A stretch of DNA of 64,000 nucleotides from Gavia stellata (lineage: Eukaryota; Chordata; Aves; Gaviiformes; Gaviidae): the NCBI RefSeq assembly GCF_030936135.1, contig NC_082596.1, positions 99,246,449-99,310,448 on the forward strand, written 5' to 3'. The notes under the pieces were generated by a model. It was not told the DNA's origin, made no database searches, and worked only from the letters and a program-made list of their open reading frames with translations. The position numbers and the translations under genes were made by a program. How positions within the stretch are numbered: position 1 is the stretch's first letter; each line of letters begins with the position of its first letter. Shown piece by piece: positions 36,248 to 49,900 of this stretch.

Positions 36248-39200
36248 CACTAGACTCAACTTAAGCAGCTGCCTGGCTCCTAGTCCTGGGATCATCTCTG
36301 CCACCTCTTCTTTTGGGCTGGCACAAGTACTGCTTGGCCTCTTGGTTGAAGCCTGGGGAATTGATACTGCTGGGACGTGGACACACCTAGCAGGAGTGGG
36401 AACGGGAGGGCTGGGAGCCTGCTGGTTTGCAGAACTGCTGCCCGACATCGAGCCATGAGCTAGGCCTATGATTTACCCTCCCTTCTCTTTAAAAAGTTGT
36501 GCTTGTGGACCTGCTGCCAGGGAATTTAATTCAGGCCTCTAGACCAGAGCATTTGTGCAGATGCAGTTTGCAGTAGCAGGCTGAAGCCCTGCTGTGAACA
36601 CGGTGAGGCACAGCGCTGTATCTTGCTGTTCTTGGACCCACTCTCACAACTGTGCTCCCAGGGACTCTTTCACAATTCCTGCTGCCTGGCATGTGCTGCT
36701 GGATGTTTTTGGCTGCTGCACATACCTCTGATGTTGCAGACACACACAGAACATACATCTTCCTTGGGGTGGGCGATTTTTGGAAGTATTTGGGTGTGTT
36801 CAGCTGAAAAGGAAATAGCATCAAGCCTGCAAATTACTTACAACAGGGAACAGCAGAGCTGTGGCCATGCACGTTGTGTAAGCCTGAAACTGCAGCTCCT
36901 GCCGATGTCGGCTGGCTCTGGGGAATGCGTGGTCACAGGGTCTCCGACCGCAGCAGCTCTGCTCATCACCCCATGCTGAGCGTTGACTGCACCAGCTCAG
37001 CCTGTTCTGCAGCCCTTTCTGCTGGCTTGGCTCAGGCCCTGGGAGCTAACTAGTGTCTCAGCTCACGTACTAACTTCACGGTACCGCGCTGTGGGGTGGA
37101 AAACGAGCACCTGACAATGCCTACTGGACCTGAAGAAATCGTCTTAGGAAGATGAAAGCTTGGGAAGAAACTCTCAACTCCCACATCCAACAGATACTTT
37201 AAAACCCTGTTCCACTTAATTTGATACTTAGCAAGCACCAGCCCTGTCAGCTCGTATGTCCTATTGCAAGCCCAACTACTATGCTGTAGAGCCGTGTAGC
37301 GAAGTACTCCATGTCTTGCACAACCACCTACTTGCATTAATAGACCAGTTAAGCACACCAAGATTCGTCCTAGGCTAAGACGACGGCAAACAAGCGGTGA
37401 AGCAAAGGTGATGTCTCTTCCCCACGACTGACAGAGGTGCAATGCTAGTTCCTCCAAGTGTCCTCTCCTCCCTACCTTACGTATGGAGTAACAAAAGAGG
37501 AATACACACTGCTTCTCTTGCTCATTTTTAATGTATTGAACATCTGAGATGCTAGGGAATGAAGGAAAAATGTTGTGGTATCTAGAACAGGCACAGAATT
37601 TTGCAGGGTCTTGGAGCTGCTCATACAGCATCATATGATATGTAAAAATGTCCTTAATGTTAGGAATGAGGAAAGGGGACTGTTGATTTTCATTCATGGG
37701 CATGAATCCTAACCTGCGATGCCAAAGTGATGACAGCCTGTGCAGACGTATTTGTCATGACTTCAGGGCTTTGTCCAGGGGGTCCTGAGCCCCTCCAAGG
37801 ATGGATACTGCACAGCCTGTTCCCATGCTCGTTTGACGGTCCTTGGAGTCAAAAGGCTGTGGTTGCACATGCCTTAAATCTTGCAGTGATATTTTGCCTC
37901 CTTGTGTGAGGCGTACAAAAGCCTTTAGGAGCTCAATAAGCAGAAAGGCATCCAGTGGGTTGTCTAAGCAAGGCAAACTGACTTCAGTGGAAAGTGTGAC
38001 CTGCTTGGAAACCTCGTTAGAGAGACCAAGTTCTTTACGTGCCCCATCCCAGCCAGCTTCTCAGTGAGAGATTGAACGGAACTGAAAACTTTGTTCTGCT
38101 GTTCATACTGATCCGGAAAGGTAGCTACAAGTTGCAGTGGGAAAGAGTTTACTTTTTTTTTCCCTTGACATAATTGTAGAAAACAAGGAGGTACAGACAT
38201 GGGTTACGCAGAGAGCAAGCTCCCTCTATAGAGGTGCACCGCAGTTGCTGAACTGGATCACTGTTGTTACTGCTGTGCACAGGAGTCTAACCCTCCCTAA
38301 TGTCCTTCCTACCACTCACCTCCTCCAGTTTTTTCATCTCTCCCTGTCTTTTGCTGCCATTCCAAGTACTGCTAATACTGTTAGGTCACATTGATTCAGA
38401 TGCATTTGTTGAATTTGGCTGCCAGAAGTTGTTCTGTTCCCTCCTTTCTTTCCACATTACTTTGCAAAGAGTGATTAACTGTAATGTTCTTTCTTTAAAA
38501 AAAAAAAGAAGAGGCTGATGAGGCAGGTGTTGCACCCCAAAGTCAGGCACACAATGAAAACAAATTAATTGACTTCCAGAAAAATGTAAAATGGTGTAGC
38601 ATTCATGAAAAAAAGCAACCCTCTAAATCATGGCTGGACAGAAATCTGGGTCTCTCAATAGACTAACCAGCTGTGATGTTTTTCTGGGTTTTTACTTAAA
38701 CAGGTAATACAACCCAGCCTTAAAATACCTATATTTCTTCAGGGTCAGAGTACAACACCCTTTTACATCCAGTTTCAAACTGCCAAGCTTACTGCTTCTG
38801 CCTTTGCATGATACTTTGCCATTTGCCTGTGGAGCCCGAGCAATGAAATGCAATCTTGTTTGTACTCCAGGCTACTTCAAATATTCACATAAAATTGTGA
38901 GAATGCCTTTATTTTATTTGGGACATTTCAATTTGGGGAATATTCAGCTTGATAAAACAAAGCGGGGGCTGGTTCCAGACCCCTCAAATTGGACACCCTA
39001 AAACACCATCTTTAAAAGAACAACTCTCTGATGTACTTCTCTCTTCAGCTGCCACCACGGCAGCAAGTGAGCAAAGCCCTCCTCTTCTCCCCTCCCAAAA
39101 AAACTGAACAGGATTTCCATCAAGGTCCTGCTCTGGAGATAAATTCTTCGTTCCTTTCTGGAGGGATCTGCGTTATTAGGTGTTGGCAGCTATAAATGCA

Positions 39201-40774
39201 GAATAAGCTGACTGAAGCAGATCCTGCCTGTTCAGACCCTTCCCTGGGGGTTACCAGCCGTGCTTTAGGATGTCTGAATATGATGTGTTGTCATTTCTGA
39301 ACTGCTGCAGGTTGCAATCCAGTTTGCTAAAAGACCCTGAAATTAGCAATGGTTTAATAAAGTTGATGGTAAATTGCTGGTACTCAAGAGGTACTCTGAG
39401 CCATCTTCACATGTTCAGAAGAGAGTCAAGAGAGCAGCACACTCTCCTTATATTCAGGCATCCCAATTTATACTGCTTCCATGCTGCTGACTAGGTCACC
39501 CCACAGTGCTGCTAAAATGCCCCATAAATACAACCATCATAGCTACAGGAAGAAGCATTCATAGTTTTGCTTCCTTGCTATGTTTTTTAGGACACGATGA
39601 CCGGTACCTGTAACTTTTACCTTCTGTTTGCCATACTAAAATAGTCCCCAGCACTGATTTTTTTCTCTGCAGCATGCCTAGTCTGTTGAGATTTTGTGTG
39701 CTTTAAAGGGTTATGTAGACTTGGAAGGGAAAATCTGCTCAGATATTTGATGGCCCCCCTCTAGTGGCTGTTATTGGGGAATAAAAATAGGGCTGTGGTG
39801 AAGTGAACCCCAAGGTTAAGTATGTGCATTAACTATTATATTAAGACGAAAGGAAGTAAACTTGGGAAGCAGGCTTATGCCATATCAAAATATGACACAG
39901 AATTACTGAGTTATTGCCAAAACTCAGTTACTGCTCTTTCAGTCCCGAAAATATTTGTCTTGCTACTTCCTTCCCTGCTTTCCATCTCTCCCTCTGTGTC
40001 CTTACACATGATGATCTAAGGACACTGCTGGGCCAAAATCTGAGAATAGAGAGGTTTGGGTTTTTTTCCAGTTCTATTAGTTGGCCAAGTAAGACAAATA
40101 TGCAAGCCCCCATTTTTCAGACACAGAGAAGGGCTCCTGTGCCTGAAAGCCTATCTGATTTTTCTAACCACACCAACTGATCTAGTAAAAGATGCTGTTC
40201 TCTCTTACAAACCTTGTCCTGACATATATTTAAAGAACAGGTAAGATCTGGGTAGTGCAGTATCTTTATTCCATTTCCACTACTCTTCCGTCAGTTCTCT
40301 GCATTAGTTATCGGTGTCTTTAACAAAACGGTATCTGTATGTATAGTCAGCAGCTGTGTTCCTGCTTTTAAGATCTTGCTGACTGTGACTCATTTTCTTT
40401 TTGCTTACTAAATGTGCACACTTGTCTTTTAGACACGAGAAGTGCCAGGGATGCATGACTCTGTTTATATTTTTATAGAAAAAGATAGCAAAGATAGTGT
40501 AGCAAGACAAAAGTCAGGGCTGGAAAACAGCCCATTAAAAATGGCAAAAGTGCAAAGCTCCTCCAGCTACAAAAGGAGCTTTGTCCTGGCGTTTCTTTTT
40601 GGATCTCTTGCGCTTTGGCCTCCAGGTGTTGAGTGGAAGGTGAGGTTTGCAGGCAGTGTGAGACAAGCCAGCCTGAGCTGCATCTACAGAACAGCCTAAA
40701 GAAACCCGTCTCAATGAGTTTTTGCTTCTGGCACAGCAGAAATTAAGACTGCTGCTGCTATTCTCTTGACTGCT

Positions 40775-40780
40775 TTTATT
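40775..40780 (-). terminator. Candidate proximal GCNT2 polyadenylation signal
   Basis: AATAAA on the minus strand only 27 nt past the stop codon. Another is at 40265-40270. Which is used cannot be told here. Confidence 0.35.
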
Positions 40781-40806
40781 GATGTTGTAGCCTGGGGTTT
40801 TGCTAG

Positions 40807-40997
40807 CTAAAAATACCAGTTGGGTTCCACCTGAACCTCACTCTGGGACAAGGTTCTCTGCCGATGTCTCAGCTCTAGGCACTCCACAGTCAGGGGGTAT
40901 GTTCTGAGCTCAAACTTATTTGCAAACATACAGGTGGAGTTAAAAAGCCACTTGAGGTCACCTGTTCCATATACACAAATGCCTCTGACGTAATGGC
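40807..40997 (-). CDS. GCNT2: GCNT2 shared exon 3
   Basis: 191 nt after TTTTGGCAG. It encodes [20 protein letters not shown], then [20 protein letters not shown] and on to NWYF and TAG. The NST and conserved CLELRHR block fit GCNT2. Reading enters in phase 1, as exon 2 requires. Confidence 0.96.
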
Positions 40998-43900
40998 CTG
41001 CCAAAAGAAAAAGAAAAAAAGCAATGTCAGAATCAAGCATCCAAATAATTATTTTTGAGAAGTTTTATCTGCAAAGCCACTATAAATAATCATCTCCTAC
41101 ACAACAAACATGCTAAAAGGCCTACTGGACGGGCAATGGGAATAAGTACAAAAAATGGGATGAAATAAAGCAAGTTACTTCAGAATGAATAACAAGCAAA
41201 ATAAGGAGATAGCTCAGAAAAGAAGTGTTACTACTTGAGACTCTTTCTCTGACAAGGCTGAAACACAGCAAAGGGGAATTGCCTTCTGTCAGTGAAGAGA
41301 AACCAGTACTTCTACTCATACTAGAATTTCCACTAACTAATTCTGGGTGATATTAGTGTAATTTCACTGATTTCAATGTAGTTATGCCGATGTGAAACTA
41401 TTGTCATTGAAGCTGACTGAAGTTCTCAAGAATTTTCTCCTCAACACAAACAACCATGTTATGGATTAAGAATTCTTGAAATAAAATTAAGTGTGCTATA
41501 CAGAAGATTATCTACTGCTAGTGTCATGTCATGAAGTAGCATGACATTGGAAAACTCAAAGCTCAACTATCATCTTCAGCGTGCAGGTCCTTAGGTTCCC
41601 CATCAGCTGTGGCTCTGGCAGGCATCGGTGCCCAGCTGAGAGCTGGGATTTGTCCAAGTTCTCACAGGACACCTGCCCTGCACGCTGCTGCTGGCTCTAG
41701 CGCATCTACGTCCCAGCGTGGGACATACACACGGGCTATTCCCACCCACCTGCAAGAAAATTCCCCCAAGGCCTTCAAGAAACTAGTCAGCTAACTCATG
41801 TGAGCCCTAAGCGCTGCCAAATATCCCCTTTCCAAGGCTGATATAGTCCATAAAGTTCCTGATGAAGAAGCAACTGTTCCAGCTTTTTCACTGTTTATGT
41901 GGCTACTATTATTCACATATGGACTATGAAGGAGATGACTCCTTTTTAATGTCTTCTCTCCGATGAAGTGCTGTCTCACATCATGGTTAGAGGCTGTAGG
42001 AGTACAGGAAAAACAGTTGAGTGTTTTTTCACTATATAAACAGGAAGAAGAAATGGAAAAAAATGTACACATTACCATGACAACCTCCATGGCTCTCTTC
42101 CATATCAATCCACTTCACTGCTTTCAGGTCACCTTCCCATGATGCGTTGGGCATGGAGCCCGGGACACCTGCAATTAGGTAACAGAAAATCAAATAATTA
42201 GTCCTTTTAACAGCTATGCGTTCAGGTTTATGTCCACTTTCTGCGACCTTTCGCCGTAGAGCTGGGATGAAATACTTAGGAATATGCATCAACAGATGCC
42301 TGGCTGCTAACCTTGTTGTCAAGTTTCTTCATTGAAAGCATCCTTCATGGCATAAACAAGATGTCAGCCCAAGAGACCTAAACATTTCACTTGAGAAATA
42401 AAATTCTTCTTTTGCAACAGCCTCAGTATGATACTGCATGTATGTATGATCACTCATGTAACCTTCCCAACCAACACTGCCCTCCAAGTGCTATTTGAAC
42501 ACTGGGCCACCGACACATAATACCTTCACATAAATTAAGTGGTAAATACTGGTTTTTTGGGGTTTTTTTAAGAAAAGAGACTAACAGAACAAGTTCAAGC
42601 ATGATATAACTGGATGGAGCTGTTGAAACTCAGTTATAGCCTATAATATTATATAATAATATATATAAGTCTAGGCAGATCACAGGACCTATCATCTAGG
42701 AGATAAACTGGGAACAGGCCCTCTCCGTGCCAGTAAATGATCAAGTCCTGCTATAACCTGGGTAAACATCCATTTTAAGTAATTAAGAGGGAAATGCTGA
42801 ACATTCAGTGGTTGGTATTTGCTGAAGAGTAAACAGGCAGCATGTACGCAACCTGTAGGCAACTGCTGTGAGTCAAGGGATTTTCACTATCTCCAGCACA
42901 ATGCAGTAACTATAACAGACCATTGGTGTGGGATGAAGTCTTTGCCTTTGAAAGCAGGAGCTGATCAGGTAGGTACAGATAGGGAAACCTCCTTGCCCAA
43001 TCTGTACTGCAGTATCGCATTCAATTCAGTAAAAGAAGTCTGTTGAAGTACTTCCTAAAACTGTCTTCAGAATACAGCAAAAAAAGCGCAAAGGCATAAA
43101 ATAAGAAAAGCTTTCTATGAACTCATTCCTTTCAGCAAGTTTTGTCTTTCTTATTGGCTCAATCAGTTATTGGAGAACAAAGCGATGATACAGACTGTGT
43201 AACTGCCAGCGGATGTACAAACCCTTTCTCTAAGAAAAGCTGCAAAAGCCCCAATTTCTCAGTGTAGCACAAACACTTGTATATAACTTACTTGCCTACT
43301 TGGAAGAAACTAACTGTCTTTTATTCTTTCCTGCCCAGCAGGCAATGACCGTAGTGCTGCCCCTGAGCTATCAAATGGCAGAACAGGCAACGTGTGGGGA
43401 GCCAATGGGCGTGCCAGCAGGTACAAAAATACGGACATTATTTCTGCTTTCTCCTAATGAAGCTGAAAGCAAAGAGCTTTAAGGCCAAGTAGTCCCCTTC
43501 CCAATTTTCATAACTTCACTTAAAATGTGTATTAATATAGACTATTTATTTTGCTGGTTAACTGCACTCCTAAATGCAGTGATTTGCCAGCAGTTCTGTA
43601 AAGCAAAATTTCAGCTGGTGACTGCAGCACACCCAGGAAGCCTTTGGTGCCAAAATGGTAGCTGCGAGAGTGTCATCATCCCAACCTTGGCGTTTTCTAA
43701 AAATTAAAGGTGAAAGCAAAGTTAGATTTTGTTACAATTTTGTTTTTTTCTCTTCCCTTCCCAGATGGCAACAAGTACAGTACATCCACAGTTACCGTAA
43801 CCCAACAACTGTTTTGCTTGTGAAGGACAAAGCAGAACCTAAAAAAAGCACTGTATAATGTCAGGGGGGGTTGGGGGTTGGGGTTTTTTGAAAAATTGGA

Positions 43901-46900
43901 TGGGATTAGGTTAAACATCATGGTTTTTTTCTGTTTGCTTGCTTTGCTCTGTGTTTTTAAGGATAGCTTGTTCCTGGTAAGTAAGGATGGTTGCTTGCAA
44001 ATACAGAGTCATGACTTTTATATCAGATACAAAAGACTGTATGATCCAACAGCAGAACCACTATAGCACTTTGCCATGAACAGAGATATGTGGCAGCTAT
44101 AACCAGAACTTCACAACCTTGTTTCTCCCCCTTTGTGTACTGGGCCATTATCAAATAAAATAACATGCCAAAAAATGTGGTTTTGTCCTAGGGCAAATTC
44201 AGAAAATACTACTCTTTCGCAGAAAGCATTAACCTAAAGATAAGACTTTATAAAAGACAAAAAGAGGCAGTGATGGCAAGGGATTAACACTTTAAATGGC
44301 CTGGGACGTGCATTATCATCCCAAATTAAAAATCTGTTCGCAACAGATGGCACTAAATGTGGTGTGCAGAAAGACCTGGAAAATGCTGACATGGTGGGAA
44401 TGCAGAAAGATGACAAACAAAACAGAAATGACCCCAGCACATCCACTAAAACACTGGAAGGCACTGCCTTCCAGGAATACAAAACTACTGACTTCACATT
44501 ATTCACCATCTCCCAAATTGCATAAACTAGGCATTTTTGTAAGTTAATTAAAGAGTGGGGGAAAATGTAGCTCAGCACTGGGAAAAAAATGGATTTACCA
44601 CATTTTCCTTTAAGTACGTGTTTGAGCGACTGATTTCAGATTGGGAAGCTGTTCTGGGGTCCTGCTCTTATAAATACAGTTTGTCTGAAAAGTGGTGCTG
44701 ATGGTGAAAGTTAATATAAACTTCGGCATGAGTTGCTCACTCTCCTTTTGCCCAGCTCTCGTCTCCCACTCCATCGAGGTTAACAGAGTTTTGTCCCTGA
44801 AAACAAGGAGGGGGGAAGAGCCGCCTCGCGGGCAGCAGTACTGAGCACTGCGCTGGTAAGGAGTTTTTCACCACCGGTTCTTAGAAACAGCTGCCACCAG
44901 AACTGCACCACTCGGGTGTGAAGACAGTCACAAGTGACTGGAAAGACAGGCCAGCCCCTCCAATGCCTTTAATTTCATGACTTCCCTTGGTGGTGGAGGT
45001 TTGGAGACAGGAAAAACACAGCTTCAGAGTCTGGACCTCATCCACAGGACAAAGGCAACATAACGTCCTTCTCTGCTAAGCCCTTCCTGGTTTTTTGCCA
45101 TTGCAATTCCAGTGAGAGTTGATCTGCATGCGTTGGTTCCAAGAGGCAGTCCACTCCCTTTCCTCGTTGCATCGCTACCATGTATTATGAAGATGAACAT
45201 CCACAGCTTACACAAAATGAGCCACTGCGTTGGCATTCCTGTAACATGCACATAAACCGACATTGGGCTGGAAATCTTGTGGCATAAAAGGCTGTCTGAT
45301 TTGCCTTGACCTTCCAAGTCCCGTACCTGTGATTCCCAGGATCAAACCAACACATCAGTTAAAACCTAGCTGCCAATGGGCTAGTCTTCACCAGTCCCCT
45401 GAAGCAGCCTGCGCTTCCTTGCCAGCATCTCTCTCTAGGGAAGGGGACAATTTCTTTACCCCTCTGTGCCACCAACTGGTCCGAGCTTTTTTCCTGCACT
45501 TTATAAGCTGGTGCACAGGCGTTTGTACTTCAGAAATCTGCCTGAAATGGTGTACATACCACCCTTACGATGATTATTCTGCAAGACCTGGTTGAAATCA
45601 ACCATAACTTTTGCTGGACTTGGTATTTATGTTTGGGAAACACGCAGCACTTGGGGTGGGCCATGTATAGGTGGGAAAGTGCGTACCCTCTCCCCTACAT
45701 GTGAAGGCAGGCAGCCCACCGGTGTGTGAGAGGAACCTGGAAATTCACAAACCCCTTTGGTGGCTTTTGGAGAAGCAAGATGGTACAAGGAATTACATGT
45801 GGGACTAGTGAGAGAGTATGGACGAAGAGGGTGGAAGCCAAGTGGATGACAAGCTGCATCCCTGGGTCTTCACAGGGCAGGGCAGCTGCTGCTAACCAGG
45901 AAGGCATGTGGCATCCCTGAACCCACCACACTGCAAAGCCCACCACCCCTGGGACCTCCCTTACGCAGTCATGGGTGCTGTTCCCACCAGGAGACAGCTC
46001 AGCCAAGCGGATAAATCTCAGGATCACAGAATCACAGAATCACAGAATCACTAAGGTTGGAAAAAACCTGTAAGATCAAGTCCAACCAACAACTAACACC
46101 ACTATGCCCACTAAACCATGTCCCACAATGCCTCGTCCACACGTTCCTTGAACACCTCCAGGGATGGTGACTCCACCGCTTCCCTGGGCAGCTTATTCCA
46201 GTGTCTCACCACTCTCTCAGTAAAGAAATTTTTCCTAATATCCAGTCTAAACCTCCCCTGGCGCAACTTGAGGCCATTTCCTCTTGTCCTGAATGAGGAC
46301 ATTGAACTCAAGGAGGCTCAGTACGCCTTCCTCGTTTGCCACTAGTGCTGCCAACACGGGCTGTCACCTGCCTGGGTGTTTCTCCATGTGAAACAATGGG
46401 AGTGGCGACAACCCGCTGGTGGGCACCACCAAGAGCCACAGATGGAAACACCTCCATGGAGAGGTGAGACGTGGTGGCCACCACTCAGAGCTGGCACCAC
46501 GCAGCGGCCAAGTGGAGGCAGATGCCAGAGCAGCAGGTGCCGGGGTGGGGACACCCAAGCCCTCGCCGAACCTGATGTCCTACCTGGGATCCTGTTGAGC
46601 GTCACCCAGAAGTGCTCGTCGGGGCTGTATGTGTCCTCGGACCAGGCCAGCAGATCAATGGCACGCTGGTCCCGCAGCACAAACTCCACGAAGGGACGGG
46701 TGACGGCCACGTACGCAGAGCCGAAGTAGAGGGTGATGTTGTGGGGTGGGGGTGCCTTGTGCAGCCGGGGGATGACCAGCCCTGAGGCGTTGTGCCCAGC
46801 ACCCTCCCTGTGCACATATTTGGTGCGTGCAGTGACGTGGGGTGGCGGCAGCACCCCGGGGGTGATGTTCTTCCCCCCAAGACCCTTCAGCAGCCGGACG

Positions 46901-49900
46901 ATCTCCCGGTTGGTCTTCAAGGGGAAGTCCTGGCCGCAGGTGTTGAGCAGGTAGCGCCAGGGCACGGCCGAGGCCAGCAGGTCTCTCATGCAGTGGAGGT
47001 CGGCCCGCAGGCGGGAGACGCCGCCGTAGACCACCCGCTCCGCCCGGGAGGCGAGGAAGGCGTTGGGGAAGCAGCCCACCAGGCGCCGCACCGCCTGCCA
47101 GAAGGGGCCCGGCGCCTTGGCGTCCACGTGGATGCAGTAGACGTTTTGGGGCATGTACACCGCCCTGAAGAGCCGCTCGAAGGTCTCGAACTCCTTGTGC
47201 AGGGTCATGACGTAGGCAACGGGGAAGGCGGCCTCCTCGGCCGAGAGGGCGCGGGTGATGTAGCGGCTGCGGGACACATACGCGCTGCAGGGGCCTGACC
47301 CCGGTGCTGGCTGCAGCTGCCTGCCCCTCAGGTGGGGAGCCTGCCCGGCCAGCAGTGTGCCGCACGCCCGCTCCAGTGCCGTGGCCTTCGGGGAGCCCCC
47401 ACTGCCCACCACTTGCCACCCGCCATGCCGCAGCAAAACGGCAGTCCCCAGCAGCACCATGGCGGCCACCAGCAGCCCCACTGCCCGCCGCCACCGCATG
47501 GCCCGCACTGCCGGCCTCTCCCCACGCCTGGCCTGGCCGGCACCTCCCGGGCCGAGAGGACACAAATGCAAGGCCGACCCGTGAAACGCACTGCCTCAAG
47601 CCACCTCCCACCCTTGGGAAGGGCAGTCTCTCCACCGCCCACAGCTGGCCCAGCGCCCCAGGGTGCTCCCTGCGCCTGCCGCCTTCATGGCGCGTTTCCG
47701 GACAGAGCCCCCAGGCTGCTGCTGGCAGTGCTGGGGGCAAGGGGACGCAGGTCTCGCGGGCCAGCCCTGCCTTCTGATGGTGGCCACCACACTTGCAACC
47801 ATCCTAACTGCATGAGAAGACCCACTTGTGAATACAGGGCTTCACTCCCAGGTTCATCCAAACTATTTTAGTCCCTTCCAAGTTCTCCAACAGCAAATTA
47901 GGTTTGGTTTGGGTTTTTTTTCAACTTTTGTCATCTTACAGAACTGCAATAGGGGGAAATCAAGGAGTTCAGCTGTCAGTGTTAGGAGGATGGCGAGAAG
48001 CTGGTGAGTAAAAGTGGATAGGATGGAAATGGTCACCTCTTAACTCTGTACAAGAAAAGAATTTGTCTGACCAGGCTCATAAGACAGCATGCAAGAATGA
48101 TTTGCTCTGAAATCCTGGTTTGTCTGTTCTTGTTTGTCTTGCAAGACAAGTTCTCCCACCTGTTCATAGGAGGGAGGTGGCTGGTAAAGATACGGGGGAG
48201 TCCCCAGAAGAAGAGATTTTCTTTCAAGATGAAATTGAAACAATGGAGAAAAAAAACCACCGCCCCTCCTTAAAAATTTACAAAGGCTCAATTTTGTATT
48301 CTGCCATCATAAATTTCCATTTCAGTGGGGTATGTCAATGCAAAAATACGTGCTTGGAGGGGCAAGGAGTTACGTAAAATAAACTCAAGATTGTCAAGCT
48401 TTAAAGCAGACCTCAGAACCTGGAGAGAAGGAAATAAAACTCAGGAGAAAAAGCAGCTTATTTAAAACTACTTCTTTCAAGACAGTGGTCTGAATTAAGG
48501 CAATGCATGCTGTCTCCTTGAGCCGTCACGCTGTTGACAGTCATAAGAGAGCTAAACTGCACCTCCCGTGTTGACTCATTTGACGGATAATAAGGAAAGG
48601 GTCTCAGTTCTAGTAGCTTCATTCAATTATATGTTTTGAAGGAGGTTTTTCTGAGCTGTTGTTGACCCATAAGCGAACTCTAGTGTCTTTGGCAGGGTTG
48701 CAGTCCTGCATCAGAGGAGCTGAACTCTCCAGGGCTGTTCAGGAAACACCTTCTTCCCAGAGTGGGAATGAGCTGGACCTGTGGGGACACGCTGGGCGCC
48801 GAGGACAGCCAACGGGAGAGCTGCTCTACAGGAAGCGCCGGTGCCTACCCCAGCACCCGTTCCAGCATGATTCTGCCAACTTCCACCCCAGCTGCCCAGG
48901 TGGGTGCTGATGTCAGGGTTTGTCTCTCAACACACATAACGCAGCCTTAGGTGTGGTCAGATGAATTTGCTTGTGGGTGAAAGGAGGGGACAGGTTCATG
49001 TAGCCTGACTGGAGCTCCCCCCTAAGAAAAACAAGGGCTGTTGGCAGCTCGGCATCTGGGAACATCAAGAAAAGTCTCTGTTACTGCAGCTGGACTGAAG
49101 TTTAGTTGGTTACATGCATGAGTTTTGACAGACATTACCTGATGCCAGAATTTAGAAAGAAAAACATTCTTCCTTAAATTACTGTCATCTGATTCTGTTT
49201 TTCAAGGAGTTGTGCTGTTTCAAGCCTATTACAGCAATGTCTGATAGTTGTGAAGATAAAGGAGAATCAAGCGAAGGAACGCAAGCCCATTTGTTAGCTG
49301 TGGCTTTTCAAAAAGACTTCCTGAAGACATACCCTTCCTTATCCCGTCATCACTGAGTAGTGTTTTAGTGAGCAGCAAACACTTGGTTGTGAAGCAAAGT
49401 ATTGCTCCTATTGAAAGCAGTACTTAAATTCCAGTGACTGAGGATTGCACAGACTAAACGCTGTTTTAAGTTATATCTTTTCAGATGAACTGTAATACCT
49501 GAATGGTGGAGAGAGGACAAGAGTACTTTTTGTGGAAATTCTGCCATGAAGAAGGTGTATTTGTGATTGCTGTGACTGTATTGCAACACCTTCCCTTAAG
49601 CAGATTTTTCAAAAGAGGAAGGTTTTGATGATGAGATTACAACAGCTTTGTGGGCATAAGACTCAGTAACAGTCACAGGAAAATCCCTATTTTTTTATAG
49701 CTTATTCCTATGAGAAGTTCTTGCTCAATCAGGAAGTCTCATTAAAGTAATGGAGAACACGAACAAGAGAACAAGGATTAGTTATATGAGTAATGCTGCA
49801 GACATAGGTACAAAATACTTTTTTTCTAGAACGTGGCTTATTCAAGTAGCATCACTGTTTGGAATCATTCTAAAAAGCTTCTGCCCCTCTGTCTGTCATT

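Larger units (their letters stand above)
33749..40806. other. Intergenic, no gene recognised
   Basis: Seven kb between TMEM14C and GCNT2. I see a T-rich tract (36201-36247) and one 217-codon minus-strand frame (37050-37703) of unknown meaning. PAK1IP1 and C6orf52, which lie in this interval in human, were not found. Confidence 0.5.

Noticed and set aside
46342-46583. Extension of the proximal GCNT2 frame past the exon end
   Set aside because: The frame runs into the intron. Family similarity stops exactly at the GT donor and resumes in exon 2.
46792-47298. A 168-codon plus-strand frame antisense to GCNT2 exon 1, repeated at 57851-58357
   Set aside because: It mirrors the GC-rich coding strand. 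It is kept in both places only because the exons share DNA. No start or domain supports it.
47500-47571. Upstream start for proximal GCNT2 at 47571
   Set aside because: The codon there is TTG. The first ATG is at 47499 and gives a normal type II membrane anchor.
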